A stretch of DNA of 64,000 bases from Gammaproteobacteria bacterium RIFCSPHIGHO2_12_FULL_41_20 (GTDB lineage Bacteria; Pseudomonadota; Gammaproteobacteria; DSM-16500). Shown in pieces: positions 56,620 to 64,000 of the stretch; the first letter of the stretch is position 1; every line of letters begins with the position of its first letter. The notes under the pieces were generated by a model. It saw nothing but the letters and a program-made list of their open reading frames with translations, had not been told where the DNA came from and made no database searches. The translations under genes and the position numbers were made by a program. The DNA is taken from the NCBI GenBank assembly GCA_001801575.1, contig MGYC01000022.1, forward strand, positions 68,123-132,122, given 5' to 3'.

Positions 56620-57893
56620 TGTTAGATTCTCCACGCATTGCTATCATCCAATTCCCCGGGTCTAATTGCGAGCGCGAGACCCTATTAGCAGTGCGGCGTG
56701 CAGGAATGGTTCCACAGGAGTTTTTGTGGAATGAGTCTTACAAAACACTTACCGATTTTGCTGGTTTTATCATTGTCGGCGGATTTTCTTATGAGGATCG
56801 TTCTCGTGCCGGTATTATTGCTGCTTTAGATCCAGTTATGCAGATTCTGCGAGAGCAGAGTGAATTAGGCAAGCCTATTTTAGGCATTTGCAATGGCGCA
56901 CAAATTTTAGTTGAAGCAGGATTCGTTCCCGGTGTGGAAAATGCCCAGATTAGCTTAGCTTTAACTGATAATAAGCGAATACACGAGGGTAAGGTATTAG
57001 GAACGGGATTTTATAATGTTTGGGTTAATATTCGTTTATCTAAAGAGTATCAACGTAATGCATTTACCCGTTGTTTATCTGCTAAAGATATTTTACATAT
57101 CCCCGTAGCGCATGCAGAAGGGCGCTTTGTACTGCCGCCAGCGCTCTTGCTTGAGGTGCAGCAACAAGGATTACACGTGTTTCAGTATTGTGATACTGAG
57201 GGGCATGTTGTTGATGCGTTTCCTGTGAATCCTAATGGATCGATGGCGAATATCGCCGCGTTGGCAAATAAGCGTGGTAATGTGATGGCGATTATGCCGC
57301 ATCCGGAGCGAACCCCAAATGGTGATGCCATTTTTCATTCTATGCGTGATTATATTGTTGGGGGATATTTACCTCATGTTGACCCGTTATATTACCAGCC
57401 GCGACCTTATTATTTTACTCCTTATCGAGCACAAGGCGAAGAATGTATTGTGGAGTCGATTATTACTGATAATCAAGCGGTGACGGTGCAGCAAACTTTG
57501 CAGCAATTGGGTATGGCTGTGGATGTGCATCGTTATGTGCATTGGGAGATACAAGGCGGGGATATAGAGAAAATTAAGCAAAGTGGGGTGTTATTTAATA
57601 GTCGTAAAGAGCGATTATCCTGTCTTTCCCTTCCTCATGCTGCATGCGAGGGTCAAGGTGAGGGGGGGGGGAACCACAAGTACTTCCTCATCAGAGCCAA
57701 AGAAGACTTCATTGGCCAACAACGCCAGCAGTTATTACAAGATCACTTTGGCATAAATGGCATAAAATCTATCCGTCATGGCATTTTGTGGCATATTTCA
57801 GCCAAAAATGGTAACATAACCAACCTAATATCAAAGGTAATGCGTACCCATATTTTATTTAACCCCTATGCTTATGACTGTTACGGCTACTAG
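56619..57893 (+). CDS. purQ: PurQ glutaminase fused to a tandem PurS-like domain
   Basis: This 424-residue protein has two parts. Residues 1-255 are the PurQ glutamine amidotransferase: catalytic C91 in LGICNGAQILVEAG, H228 and E230 in MPHPERTPNGD. Residues about 275-424 look like two PurS-type halves: CIVESIITDNQAVTVQQTLQ ... HWEIQGGDIEKI, then YFLIRAKEDFIGQQRQQLLQ ... and a C-terminal LFNPYAYDCYGY, comparable to the PurS ending. PurQ alone is about 230-260 residues. Between the halves, residues about 333-351 are encoded by a palindromic repeat (57618-57671) that ends in ten G. It would supply ammonia to PurL and hold the complex together. It overlaps purC by 26 bases. Confidence 0.85.
   Translation: MLDSPRIAIIQFPGSNCERETLLAVRRAGMVPQEFLWNESYKTLTDFAGFIIVGGFSYEDRSRAGIIAALDPVMQILREQSELGKPILGICNGAQILVEAGFVPGVENAQISLALTDNKRIHEGKVLGTGFYNVWVNIRLSKEYQRNAFTRCLSAKDILHIPVAHAEGRFVLPPALLLEVQQQGLHVFQYCDTEGHVVDAFPVNPNGSMANIAALANKRGNVMAIMPHPERTPNGDAIFHSMRDYIVGGYLPHVDPLYYQPRPYYFTPYRAQGEECIVESIITDNQAVTVQQTLQQLGMAVDVHRYVHWEIQGGDIEKIKQSGVLFNSRKERLSCLSLPHAACEGQGEGGGNHKYFLIRAKEDFIGQQRQQLLQDHFGINGIKSIRHGILWHISAKNGNITNLISKVMRTHILFNPYAYDCYGY
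57618..57671 (+). repeat. Palindromic repeat inside purQ with a G10 tract
   Basis: A degenerate member of the CCCTCTCCC family: TTCCCTTCCTCATGCTGCAT, then GCGAGGGTCAAGGTGAGGGG. The tail GGGTCAAGGTGAGGGG parallels GGGTTAGGGTGAGGGT at 1905. The frame stays open through it. It ends in ten consecutive G (57662-57671), a site prone to slippage. Confidence 0.7.
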
Positions 57894-58860
57894 TTCGGAC
57901 ACATTAGAGCAAATTCGCCAGGCATTGCCATCTTGCTTAGTTGAAACGCATTTTTCTATCGGGAAAAAATACCAGGGCAAAGTACGCGATGTATACGATC
58001 TTGGCGATAAGCTACTGTTAATTACCACCGACCGCCAAAGTGCATTTGATCGTGTTATTGCTGCAGTACCTTATAAAGGCCAGGTATTGAATTTAACCAG
58101 TGCTTGGTGGTTTGAACAGACGGTCGATATTGTGCCTAACCACCTACTTGCGGTGCCAGACCCTAATGTTGTAGTTGCGAAAAAGTGTCGAGTTTTTCCC
58201 ATTGAGTTTGTAGTGCGTGGTTATATTACCGGGACAACGAATACCTCCTTATGGACACAATATCAAAAGGGCGTACGCCAGTATTGCGGTCATGCGTTGC
58301 CGGAGGGGTTGCACAAAAATCAACGTTTATCACAACCGCTATTGACGCCTACCACCAAAGATCAGCATCACGATAGGCCAATTAGTGCCGCTGAAATTAT
58401 CGCGGAAGGCTGGATGACGCCAGCAGAGTGGGAGGAAGCTAGTACTGTGGCGATGCGTTTATATCAGCGTGGTGTGGATGTGGCTGCCAAGCACGGGTTA
58501 ATTCTTGTCGATACTAAATATGAACTAGGCCAAGATGAACATAGCCGTGTTGTGCTAGTGGATGAAATTCACACGCCGGACTCGAGTCGTTATTGGTTAC
58601 GGCATAATTATGCAGAACGTTTGGCGCAAGGAGTAGAGCCTGAAAATATCGATAAAGAATTTTTACGTTTATGGTTCGCACAACATTGCGATCCTTATCA
58701 TGATGAAGTATTGCCTCCTGCGCCGCCTGATTTGATTGTGGCATTGGCGGCACGTTACATACAGTTGTACGAAATGATTACAGGATGTGCTTTTATTTTT
58801 CCTAAGACACAACAGCCAGTAGAAGCACGCATCATGCGGAATATTGCAGGTTATGTGTAG
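57868..58860 (+). CDS. purC: SAICAR synthetase, long form
   Basis: This 330-residue ATP-dependent ligase joins aspartate to CAIR. Motifs are YQGKVRDVYDLGDKLLLITT, DRQSAFDRVIAAVPYKGQVL, VVRGYITGTTNTSLW, and LILVDTKYELG with VVLVDEIHTPDSSRYW. It is longer than E. coli PurC (237 residues) and closer in plan to the approximately 300-residue yeast and actinobacterial form. The ATG at 57868, or another two codons later, lies inside the end of purQ, so translation is probably coupled. Confidence 0.94.
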   Translation: MLMTVTATSSDTLEQIRQALPSCLVETHFSIGKKYQGKVRDVYDLGDKLLLITTDRQSAFDRVIAAVPYKGQVLNLTSAWWFEQTVDIVPNHLLAVPDPNVVVAKKCRVFPIEFVVRGYITGTTNTSLWTQYQKGVRQYCGHALPEGLHKNQRLSQPLLTPTTKDQHHDRPISAAEIIAEGWMTPAEWEEASTVAMRLYQRGVDVAAKHGLILVDTKYELGQDEHSRVVLVDEIHTPDSSRYWLRHNYAERLAQGVEPENIDKEFLRLWFAQHCDPYHDEVLPPAPPDLIVALAARYIQLYEMITGCAFIFPKTQQPVEARIMRNIAGYV

Positions 58861-58914
58861 TGTGCAGGACAAAACGGAGTACTCAGAAAAAACTTCAGTG
58901 AAAGGTAGCGCATC

Positions 58915-60390
58915 ATGTGTGGCATAGTGGGAATTTACAGTCATACTCCAGTTGCCGTAGATATCTACGACAGCTTGATTCATTTGCAACATCGCGGTCA
59001 AGATGCGGCGGGTATTTTGACGTGTGATGAACGCTTTCATGTTAAACACGGCTTAGGGCTAGTCAAAGAAGTATTCACAGCGGCGGATATACAGCAATTG
59101 CATGGAGGTATAGGTATAGGCCATTCGCGTTATCCTACAGCAGGTGGATATCGCTTAGAAGATACGCAGCCAATGTGGATGGGTAGTCCGCGCGGTATTG
59201 CACTAGCACACAATGGTAACTTAACGAATTATCTTGAATTAGCCAATGAAATTACTCACCAGAAACACCGCCATTTAAATTCCACTACAGACTCAGAAGT
59301 ATTATTACATTTACTGGCAGAAGGATTCGAGCAACATGCTTATGCTAATGATGAGGACGAGGTGTTTTTCACTCAGCTTTGTCAAGCTATCCAAGCTATT
59401 TTTGCGCGCGCACAAGGCTCTTATTCTGTTGTCTCCACTATTATTGGTAAGGGATTAGTGGTGTTCCGTGATCCGCATGGCATTCGACCTTTAGAGTGGG
59501 GAGAGCGCACACGGCAATCAGGACAAAAAGATTATATTTTTGCTTCAGAAACTACGATGTTTTATTCACTGGATTTTCAACACCAAGGGGATGTGCAACC
59601 TGGAGAAGTGATTTTTATTAATCGCCAAGGCAAAATGTATAGACGTGTGCTCGAACAGCAACAGTTTACTCCCTGTATTTTCGAATATGTGTATTTTGCT
59701 CGTCCTGATGCCAAATTAAATAATATTAATGTTTATCATGCACGCGAACGCATGGGCGTGCACTTGGCTCAACATTGGCATGCACAATATCCCAATTGTT
59801 TGCCGGATGTGGTGATTCCTGCACCGTTTACGTCCAATACTGCTGCTATGGCATTTGCGAATACATTGGGTGTGCGCTATGCCGAGGGACTGTATAAAAA
59901 TCCTTTTATTGGCAGAACATTTATTATGCCTAACCAGCAAACGCGTTCACGCCATGTGCGTTATAAGCTAACCCCGCAACGTGCAGAAATTGAAAACAAA
60001 AAAGTAATGATTATTGATGACAGTATTGTGCGTGGGACTACGAGTCGCGAAATCGTGAAAATGATTCGTGAATATGGAGCAAAGGAAATTTATTTTGCTT
60101 CTGCTTGTCCACCGATTAAGTACCCATGTTTCTATGGGATAGATATGCCTTCCCGCAAAGAGTTAATTGCTGCGCAGCACACCCAGGATGAAATTTGTCG
60201 TTATTTAGGTGCCGATAAATTGTTGTATCAGGATATGCATGACTTAGTGCGAGCGGTGGCAGGTGTACAAGATGCTGCAGCGATGCAAAATCCATGTATG
60301 GCATGTATGAATGGAAAGTATGTTTGTGGGAATATTGATGCGGCGAAAATGCAAGCGCAGGAAGAACAACGCTTGAGGAGTACCTCATGA
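58915..60390 (+). CDS. purF: Amidophosphoribosyltransferase, iron-sulfur type
   Basis: This is a 491-residue first enzyme of purine synthesis, PRPP plus glutamine to phosphoribosylamine. The glutaminase nucleophile is Cys2 (MCGIVGIYSH); no propeptide precedes it. The PRPP loop is VMIIDDSIVRGTTSREIVK (364-382). Cysteines C254 (FTPCIFEYVYFARPDA), C405 (YPCFYGIDMP), C461 and C464 (NPCMACMNGKY) coincide with the four ligands of the 4Fe-4S cluster in the B. subtilis enzyme, which E. coli PurF lacks. The stop overlaps the purD start (ATGA). Confidence 0.95.
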   Translation: MCGIVGIYSHTPVAVDIYDSLIHLQHRGQDAAGILTCDERFHVKHGLGLVKEVFTAADIQQLHGGIGIGHSRYPTAGGYRLEDTQPMWMGSPRGIALAHNGNLTNYLELANEITHQKHRHLNSTTDSEVLLHLLAEGFEQHAYANDEDEVFFTQLCQAIQAIFARAQGSYSVVSTIIGKGLVVFRDPHGIRPLEWGERTRQSGQKDYIFASETTMFYSLDFQHQGDVQPGEVIFINRQGKMYRRVLEQQQFTPCIFEYVYFARPDAKLNNINVYHARERMGVHLAQHWHAQYPNCLPDVVIPAPFTSNTAAMAFANTLGVRYAEGLYKNPFIGRTFIMPNQQTRSRHVRYKLTPQRAEIENKKVMIIDDSIVRGTTSREIVKMIREYGAKEIYFASACPPIKYPCFYGIDMPSRKELIAAQHTQDEICRYLGADKLLYQDMHDLVRAVAGVQDAAAMQNPCMACMNGKYVCGNIDAAKMQAQEEQRLRSTS

Positions 60391-61706
60391 AGGTGCTAGT
60401 GATTGGCTCAGGTGCGCGAGAGCATGCGATTGCGCGTGCACTACATCGTTCTCCGTCTGAAGTTGCGTTGTATGCGTATGTGCAGTCTCATCATCCCGGC
60501 ATTATTTCCTTAGCCACGGCTTATCAAGTCGGCGACATGATTTGTGTGCCGGATATTGTAGCTGCTGCTATGCGTTGGCAAGTAGATCTAGCTATTATTG
60601 GTCCTGAGGCACCGTTGGCACAAGGCTTAGCAGATGCATTATGGCAGGCAGCAATTCCAGTAATTGGCCCGACTAAAACTTTAGCGCGTATTGAAACTAG
60701 CAAGGCGTTTGCTAGAGGATTATTGCAGAAATATGCCATTCCCGGTGCGGTACGCTTTCAAACTTTTCATGATATGCGCGGGGTAGAAGAGTTTTTGCAA
60801 GACTTAGGGAAAGAGGGTTTCGTTATTAAGGCGGATGGGTTGATGGGTGGGAAAGGCGTAAAAGTCGCGGGTGATCATTTACATTCTTTTACAGAGGCAT
60901 GGCATTATTGCCAGCAGTTATACGATGAGGGCCATGCCTTTATTATTGAAGAGAAATTAATTGGCCAAGAATTTTCACTCATGGGTTTTTGTGATGGGCA
61001 TACTTTAACTCCTATGCCAGTTGTGCAAGACCATAAGCGTGCATTTGTAGATGATCGTGGTCCCAATACCGGCGGTATGGGAAGCTATACGGATGCTAAT
61101 CATAGTTTGCCTTTTCTTACTGCACATGATGTAGCACAAGCACAAAAAATTAATGAACTGACTATCGCAGCTTTACAACAAGAATGCGGAGAAAAATACA
61201 TTGGTATTTTGTACGGTAGTTTTATTGCTACACGACACGGTGTGGCTGTGATTGAATTTAATGCCCGTTTTGGTGATCCTGAAGCACTTAATGTCTTGTC
61301 TATTCTAGAGACAGATTTTGTCGTGATTTGTGCAGCTATGATTGAAGGTAATTTAGCCATTACCCCAGTTGAATTTTCTTCATTAGCTACGGTGTGTAAG
61401 TATGTAGTGCCAGAAGGTTATCCTGATAATTCGGTGAAAAACTCGGTGATTGATGTGGCAGCGGTACAAGATAAAAGTCATTTGTATTTAGCAGCAGTTA
61501 GCGAAGTAGCGGGGAAAATCCAAGCACTAGGCTCGCGTGCCGCGGCGGTTGTGGGTATAGCAAGCACGCTTGTGGAAGCAGAGGTGTTAGCAGAGGAGGA
61601 AGTGCGACGCATTAAGGGGCAGGTATTTCATCGCGCGGATATTGGTACAGCGGCATTAATTCAGCGACGTATTGCACAAATACAAAATTTACGTGCGGGT
61701 GTGTAA
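60387..61706 (+). CDS. purD: Phosphoribosylamine-glycine ligase
   Basis: This 439-residue ATP-grasp enzyme makes GAR. It starts MKVLVIGSGAREHAIARAL and contains IIGPEAPLAQGLAD, FVIKADGLMGGKGVKV, DHKRAFVDDRGPNTGGMGSY and the metal-binding EFNARFGDPEALNVL. Length and motifs are complete. Overlaps purF by 4 bases and lies 2 bases before purN. Confidence 0.97.
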   Translation: MKVLVIGSGAREHAIARALHRSPSEVALYAYVQSHHPGIISLATAYQVGDMICVPDIVAAAMRWQVDLAIIGPEAPLAQGLADALWQAAIPVIGPTKTLARIETSKAFARGLLQKYAIPGAVRFQTFHDMRGVEEFLQDLGKEGFVIKADGLMGGKGVKVAGDHLHSFTEAWHYCQQLYDEGHAFIIEEKLIGQEFSLMGFCDGHTLTPMPVVQDHKRAFVDDRGPNTGGMGSYTDANHSLPFLTAHDVAQAQKINELTIAALQQECGEKYIGILYGSFIATRHGVAVIEFNARFGDPEALNVLSILETDFVVICAAMIEGNLAITPVEFSSLATVCKYVVPEGYPDNSVKNSVIDVAAVQDKSHLYLAAVSEVAGKIQALGSRAAAVVGIASTLVEAEVLAEEEVRRIKGQVFHRADIGTAALIQRRIAQIQNLRAGV

Positions 61707-61708
61707 AT

Positions 61709-62275
61709 ATGTTGCGATTGGGTGTGTTGGGTTCTACACGCGGTACACACCTGGTACATTTAGTGCAAGCGATACAACGACGATGTTTGCAGGCTACTAT
61801 TGCTGTGGTAATGAGTGACAAGCCAGATGCATTGATTTTAGAACGTGCCGCGACATATAACTTGCCCGCAGAGTTTGTCGATCCACAAGGGCTGACACGC
61901 GAACAGCATGATGCTGATTTGACGAAGATATTGCACGCACATAGCGTTGATTTTGTGGTGCTAATTGGGTATATGCGAATTTTATCGGCATCTTTTGTGA
62001 TGGAGTGGCGCGATAAAATTATGAATGTTCATCCTTCGCTATTACCGGATTTTGCAGGAGGGATGGATTTGGCAGTGCATCGCGCAGTGTTAGCGTCTGG
62101 AGCAAAAGAAACGGGGTGTACAGTGCATTATGTCACAGAAGAAGTGGATGGCGGGCCCGTGATTATTCAGAAGCGTTGTCCAGTGTTAATGGATGATACG
62201 CCGGAGAGTTTGAAAACACGTGTGCAAGCATTGGAAGGCGAGGCGTTGATCGAGGCGATTAGCGGTGTGGCATAA
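61709..62275 (+). CDS. purN: Phosphoribosylglycinamide formyltransferase PurN
   Basis: This 188-residue folate-dependent enzyme converts GAR to FGAR. The catalytic residues of the family are all present: N106 and H108 (MNVHPSLLP) and D147 (EEVDGGPVII). The N-terminus LRLGVLGSTRGTHL matches the phosphate loop, somewhat diverged from GSGNGSN in E. coli. Slightly short versus 212 residues in E. coli, with an earlier C-terminus. Confidence 0.94.
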   Translation: MLRLGVLGSTRGTHLVHLVQAIQRRCLQATIAVVMSDKPDALILERAATYNLPAEFVDPQGLTREQHDADLTKILHAHSVDFVVLIGYMRILSASFVMEWRDKIMNVHPSLLPDFAGGMDLAVHRAVLASGAKETGCTVHYVTEEVDGGPVIIQKRCPVLMDDTPESLKTRVQALEGEALIEAISGVA

Positions 62276-62294
62276 TTCGTCATAAGGTAAATTT

Positions 62295-63890
62295 ATGCAA
62301 GAAGTTATTTCAATTCAAAATGCACTTATTTCCGTTTCTAACAAGACGGGCATTACTGATTTTGCGCGCTCATTAACGCAACTTGGCATTCAATTAATTT
62401 CCACGGGAAAGACCAGTGAATTATTGCATGATAATCAAGTTGCCAGCTGTACGGTGACAGAGATAACAGGATTTCCAGAAATCATGGATGGTCGAGTAAA
62501 AACCTTACATCCGAAAATCCACGCTGGCATTTTAGGGCTACGTGATAAACATGCTGATGTTGCTAAGCAATATCATATTGCCTGGTTAGATTTAGTCATT
62601 GTGAATCTTTATCCTTTTGCGGAAACCATTAAAAAACCAGGGGTCACGTTGTCAGAAGCGATAGAGAAAATTGATGTTGGTGGCCCAACGATGATTCGCG
62701 CTGCAGCCAAGAATTTTGCTTGGGTGGTGGTAGTTGTCGATCCACAGGATTATAGCCTGATCTTAGACGAGTTACAGACGTATCAGGGAATCCGTTTAGC
62801 AACTCGGCGTTATTTAGCCGTCAAGGCATTTACACATACAGCGGCCTATGATGCGACGATTAGTGCGTATTTACAACAGGATGTCATTGTGAGGAACGCT
62901 GTTTTGCGGAGTGATAATCTTGCAGTGGCTGACCCTAGCCATGCATTTCCTAGCCAGTTAACTTTATCTCTAGAAAAACACGCTGAGTTACGCTATGGAG
63001 AAAATCCACAACAACGTGCTTGTGCTTACCGTATCAGTAGTACTACATCCGGTTTATTATCAGCTATTCAACATCAAGGCAAACCCTTATCTTATAACAA
63101 TTTGGTAGATGCTGATGCAGCATGGAATTGCGTGCGGGAATTTGCGCAGCCTGCGTGTGTGATTGTGAAGCATGCCAATCCGTGTGGTGCAGCGGAATCT
63201 TCCGATATTTCTCATGCTTTCACCTTAGCATTACATGCTGATGCAGTGTCAGCTTTTGGTGGCATTGTTGCATTGAACCGACCTTGTACTCAGGCCGTAG
63301 CAGAACAGATGGCGCAGATTTTTATGGAAGTGATTATAGCACCTAGTTATGATGCGGCTGCTTTATCTATACTGGCAGCGAAACCTAATTTACGTGTATT
63401 AGCCGTGCCTGTTTACACGCCAGTTACCTATGAAATGAAGTATATAGAAGGAGCCGTGTTAGTTCAGGGTAAAGATACAGCAATGTTGACAGAGACAGAT
63501 TTGCAAGTGGTGACACGTGTTAAACCTAGTCAGCAGCAGTTAATGGCGATGTTATTTGCATGGCGGGTGTTAAAACATATGAAATCTAATGCAATTTTAA
63601 TTGCAAATGCACATGTGACCGTTGGGGTTGGAGTTGGGCAAGTGTCGCGTGTGGATGCGGTAGAGTTGGCGATTAGGAAAATGCAAGCTAGTTCAGAGCA
63701 AGCATCTGAGTTAATTTTAGCTTCTGATGCTTTTTTTCCTTTTCGTGATAGCATTGATAAAATTGCGCCGACAGGTATTCCCGCTATTATTCAATCGGGA
63801 GGCTCTATGCGTGATGCAGAGGTGATCGCAGCTTGCGATGAGCATGGTTTAGTGATGGTGTTGACAGGTAAACGTTGTTTTCGACATTAA
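62295..63890 (+). CDS. purH: Bifunctional AICAR formyltransferase/IMP cyclohydrolase
   Basis: This 531-residue enzyme performs the last two steps to IMP. The N-terminal cyclohydrolase has ALISVSNKTGITDFARSL, STGKTSELL and MDGRVKTLHPKIHAGILG. The C-terminal formyltransferase has LRYGENPQQRACAY, KHANPCGAAES and the SDAFFPFRDSIDKIAPTGIP block. Size equals that of E. coli PurH. It is followed by a CCCTCTCCC palindrome and a new start codon. Confidence 0.97.
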   Translation: MQEVISIQNALISVSNKTGITDFARSLTQLGIQLISTGKTSELLHDNQVASCTVTEITGFPEIMDGRVKTLHPKIHAGILGLRDKHADVAKQYHIAWLDLVIVNLYPFAETIKKPGVTLSEAIEKIDVGGPTMIRAAAKNFAWVVVVVDPQDYSLILDELQTYQGIRLATRRYLAVKAFTHTAAYDATISAYLQQDVIVRNAVLRSDNLAVADPSHAFPSQLTLSLEKHAELRYGENPQQRACAYRISSTTSGLLSAIQHQGKPLSYNNLVDADAAWNCVREFAQPACVIVKHANPCGAAESSDISHAFTLALHADAVSAFGGIVALNRPCTQAVAEQMAQIFMEVIIAPSYDAAALSILAAKPNLRVLAVPVYTPVTYEMKYIEGAVLVQGKDTAMLTETDLQVVTRVKPSQQQLMAMLFAWRVLKHMKSNAILIANAHVTVGVGVGQVSRVDAVELAIRKMQASSEQASELILASDAFFPFRDSIDKIAPTGIPAIIQSGGSMRDAEVIAACDEHGLVMVLTGKRCFRH

Positions 63891-63930
63891 TATATTACGC
63901 AAGCAGTAGAGAGGAAACATTCATATAATC

Positions 63931-63976
63931 CCCTCTCCCGGAGTGTTGTTTACGAGGGGAGAGGGTGAGGGGAGTC
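63931..63976 (+). repeat. CCCTCTCCC-type palindrome after purH
   Basis: The stem CCCTCTCCC (63931-63939) / GGGAGAGGG (63957-63965) has a 17-base loop and is followed by TGAGGGGAG. The tail ends 4-5 bases before an ATG at 63979 and gives it a good Shine-Dalgarno. Confidence 0.75.
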
Positions 63977-63978
63977 CT

Positions 63979-64000
63979 ATGACAGAAAAAAAACGTGTAG
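63979..64000 (+). CDS. Start of an unidentified gene (partial)
   Basis: ATG at 63979 begins MTEKKRV and runs off the window. GGGGAG, part of the preceding palindrome, lies 4 bases upstream. Too short to identify; the position after purH would fit another purine gene, but this is only a guess. Confidence 0.45.

Overview
This window looks like chromosomal sequence from a gammaproteobacterium, most likely of the Legionellales / Coxiella-Legionella type. The core gene blocks are gammaproteobacterial in order: nuoLMN; queA-yajC-secDF; fmdB-DUF502-aspS-yebC-ruvCAB-tolQRAB-pal-cpoB-queE; and der-bamB-yfgM-hisS-rodZ. Between them sit genes with no family I recognise. That mosaic, together with an ankyrin-like small protein and abundant short palindromic repeats, suggests a host-associated bacterium. 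This placement is inferred from gene order and gene content only, without a phylogeny.

Layout. 1-3379: end of the complex I operon (nuoL tail, nuoM, nuoN). 3400-4176: two small orphan genes on the minus strand. 4289-9361: queA, then a promoter and the yajC-secD-secF-suhB set. 9364-10740: a membrane protein, followed by trmJ and an orphan gene. 12873-22682: an envelope and glycan region with a YejM-like sulfatase, two paralogous convergent GT-C-like membrane proteins, a polyprenyl-phosphate-type GT2, a methyltransferase, a UDP-galactopyranose-mutase-like flavoprotein and an SDR epimerase. 22741-22920: a decayed membrane-protein gene. 23090-25549: pilin-like genes (fimT-type and pilE), wrbA and an SDR. 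25751-27749: two orphan genes separated by a mobile element. 27963-39420: the aspS-ruv-tol-pal block. 39473-39545: tRNA-Lys. 39587-43331: an M3 peptidase, yajQ and a repeat-bearing orphan. 43328-50793 (minus): der, bamB, yfgM, hisS, rodZ, radA and a lipoprotein. 50876-53061: a GNAT and an orphan membrane protein. 53180-63890: a tight de novo purine operon, purL-purM-purQ(S)-purC-purF-purD-purN-purH.

The most notable structure is a set of non-autonomous palindromic elements. (1) A long hairpin family with core TGTCATCCTGAGCG. One copy (26765-26937) is flanked by a perfect 9-bp direct repeat. Another (44718-44924) has a 9-bp repeat with one mismatch and supplies the last residues and stop codon of bamB. 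Short units are tandemly multiplied inside the arms, with different numbers in each arm. (2) TA-flanked hairpins starting GGGTCTGTT(G/T)ACAATT at 23643 and 33870, with a half copy at 37163. (3) Pyrimidine/purine palindromes of the CCCTCTCCC type. Three of these end just before start codons and appear to supply the Shine-Dalgarno sequence (nuoN, queE, the gene at 63979). One sits in frame inside the purQ coding sequence and ends in a run of ten G.

The purine operon is unlike that of E. coli. PurL is the short form, PurQ carries a C-terminal tandem PurS-like extension, PurF has the cysteines of the iron-sulfur type, and PurC is the long form. Three genes often found in the neighbouring conserved blocks are missing at their usual places: tgt, ybgC and ispG.
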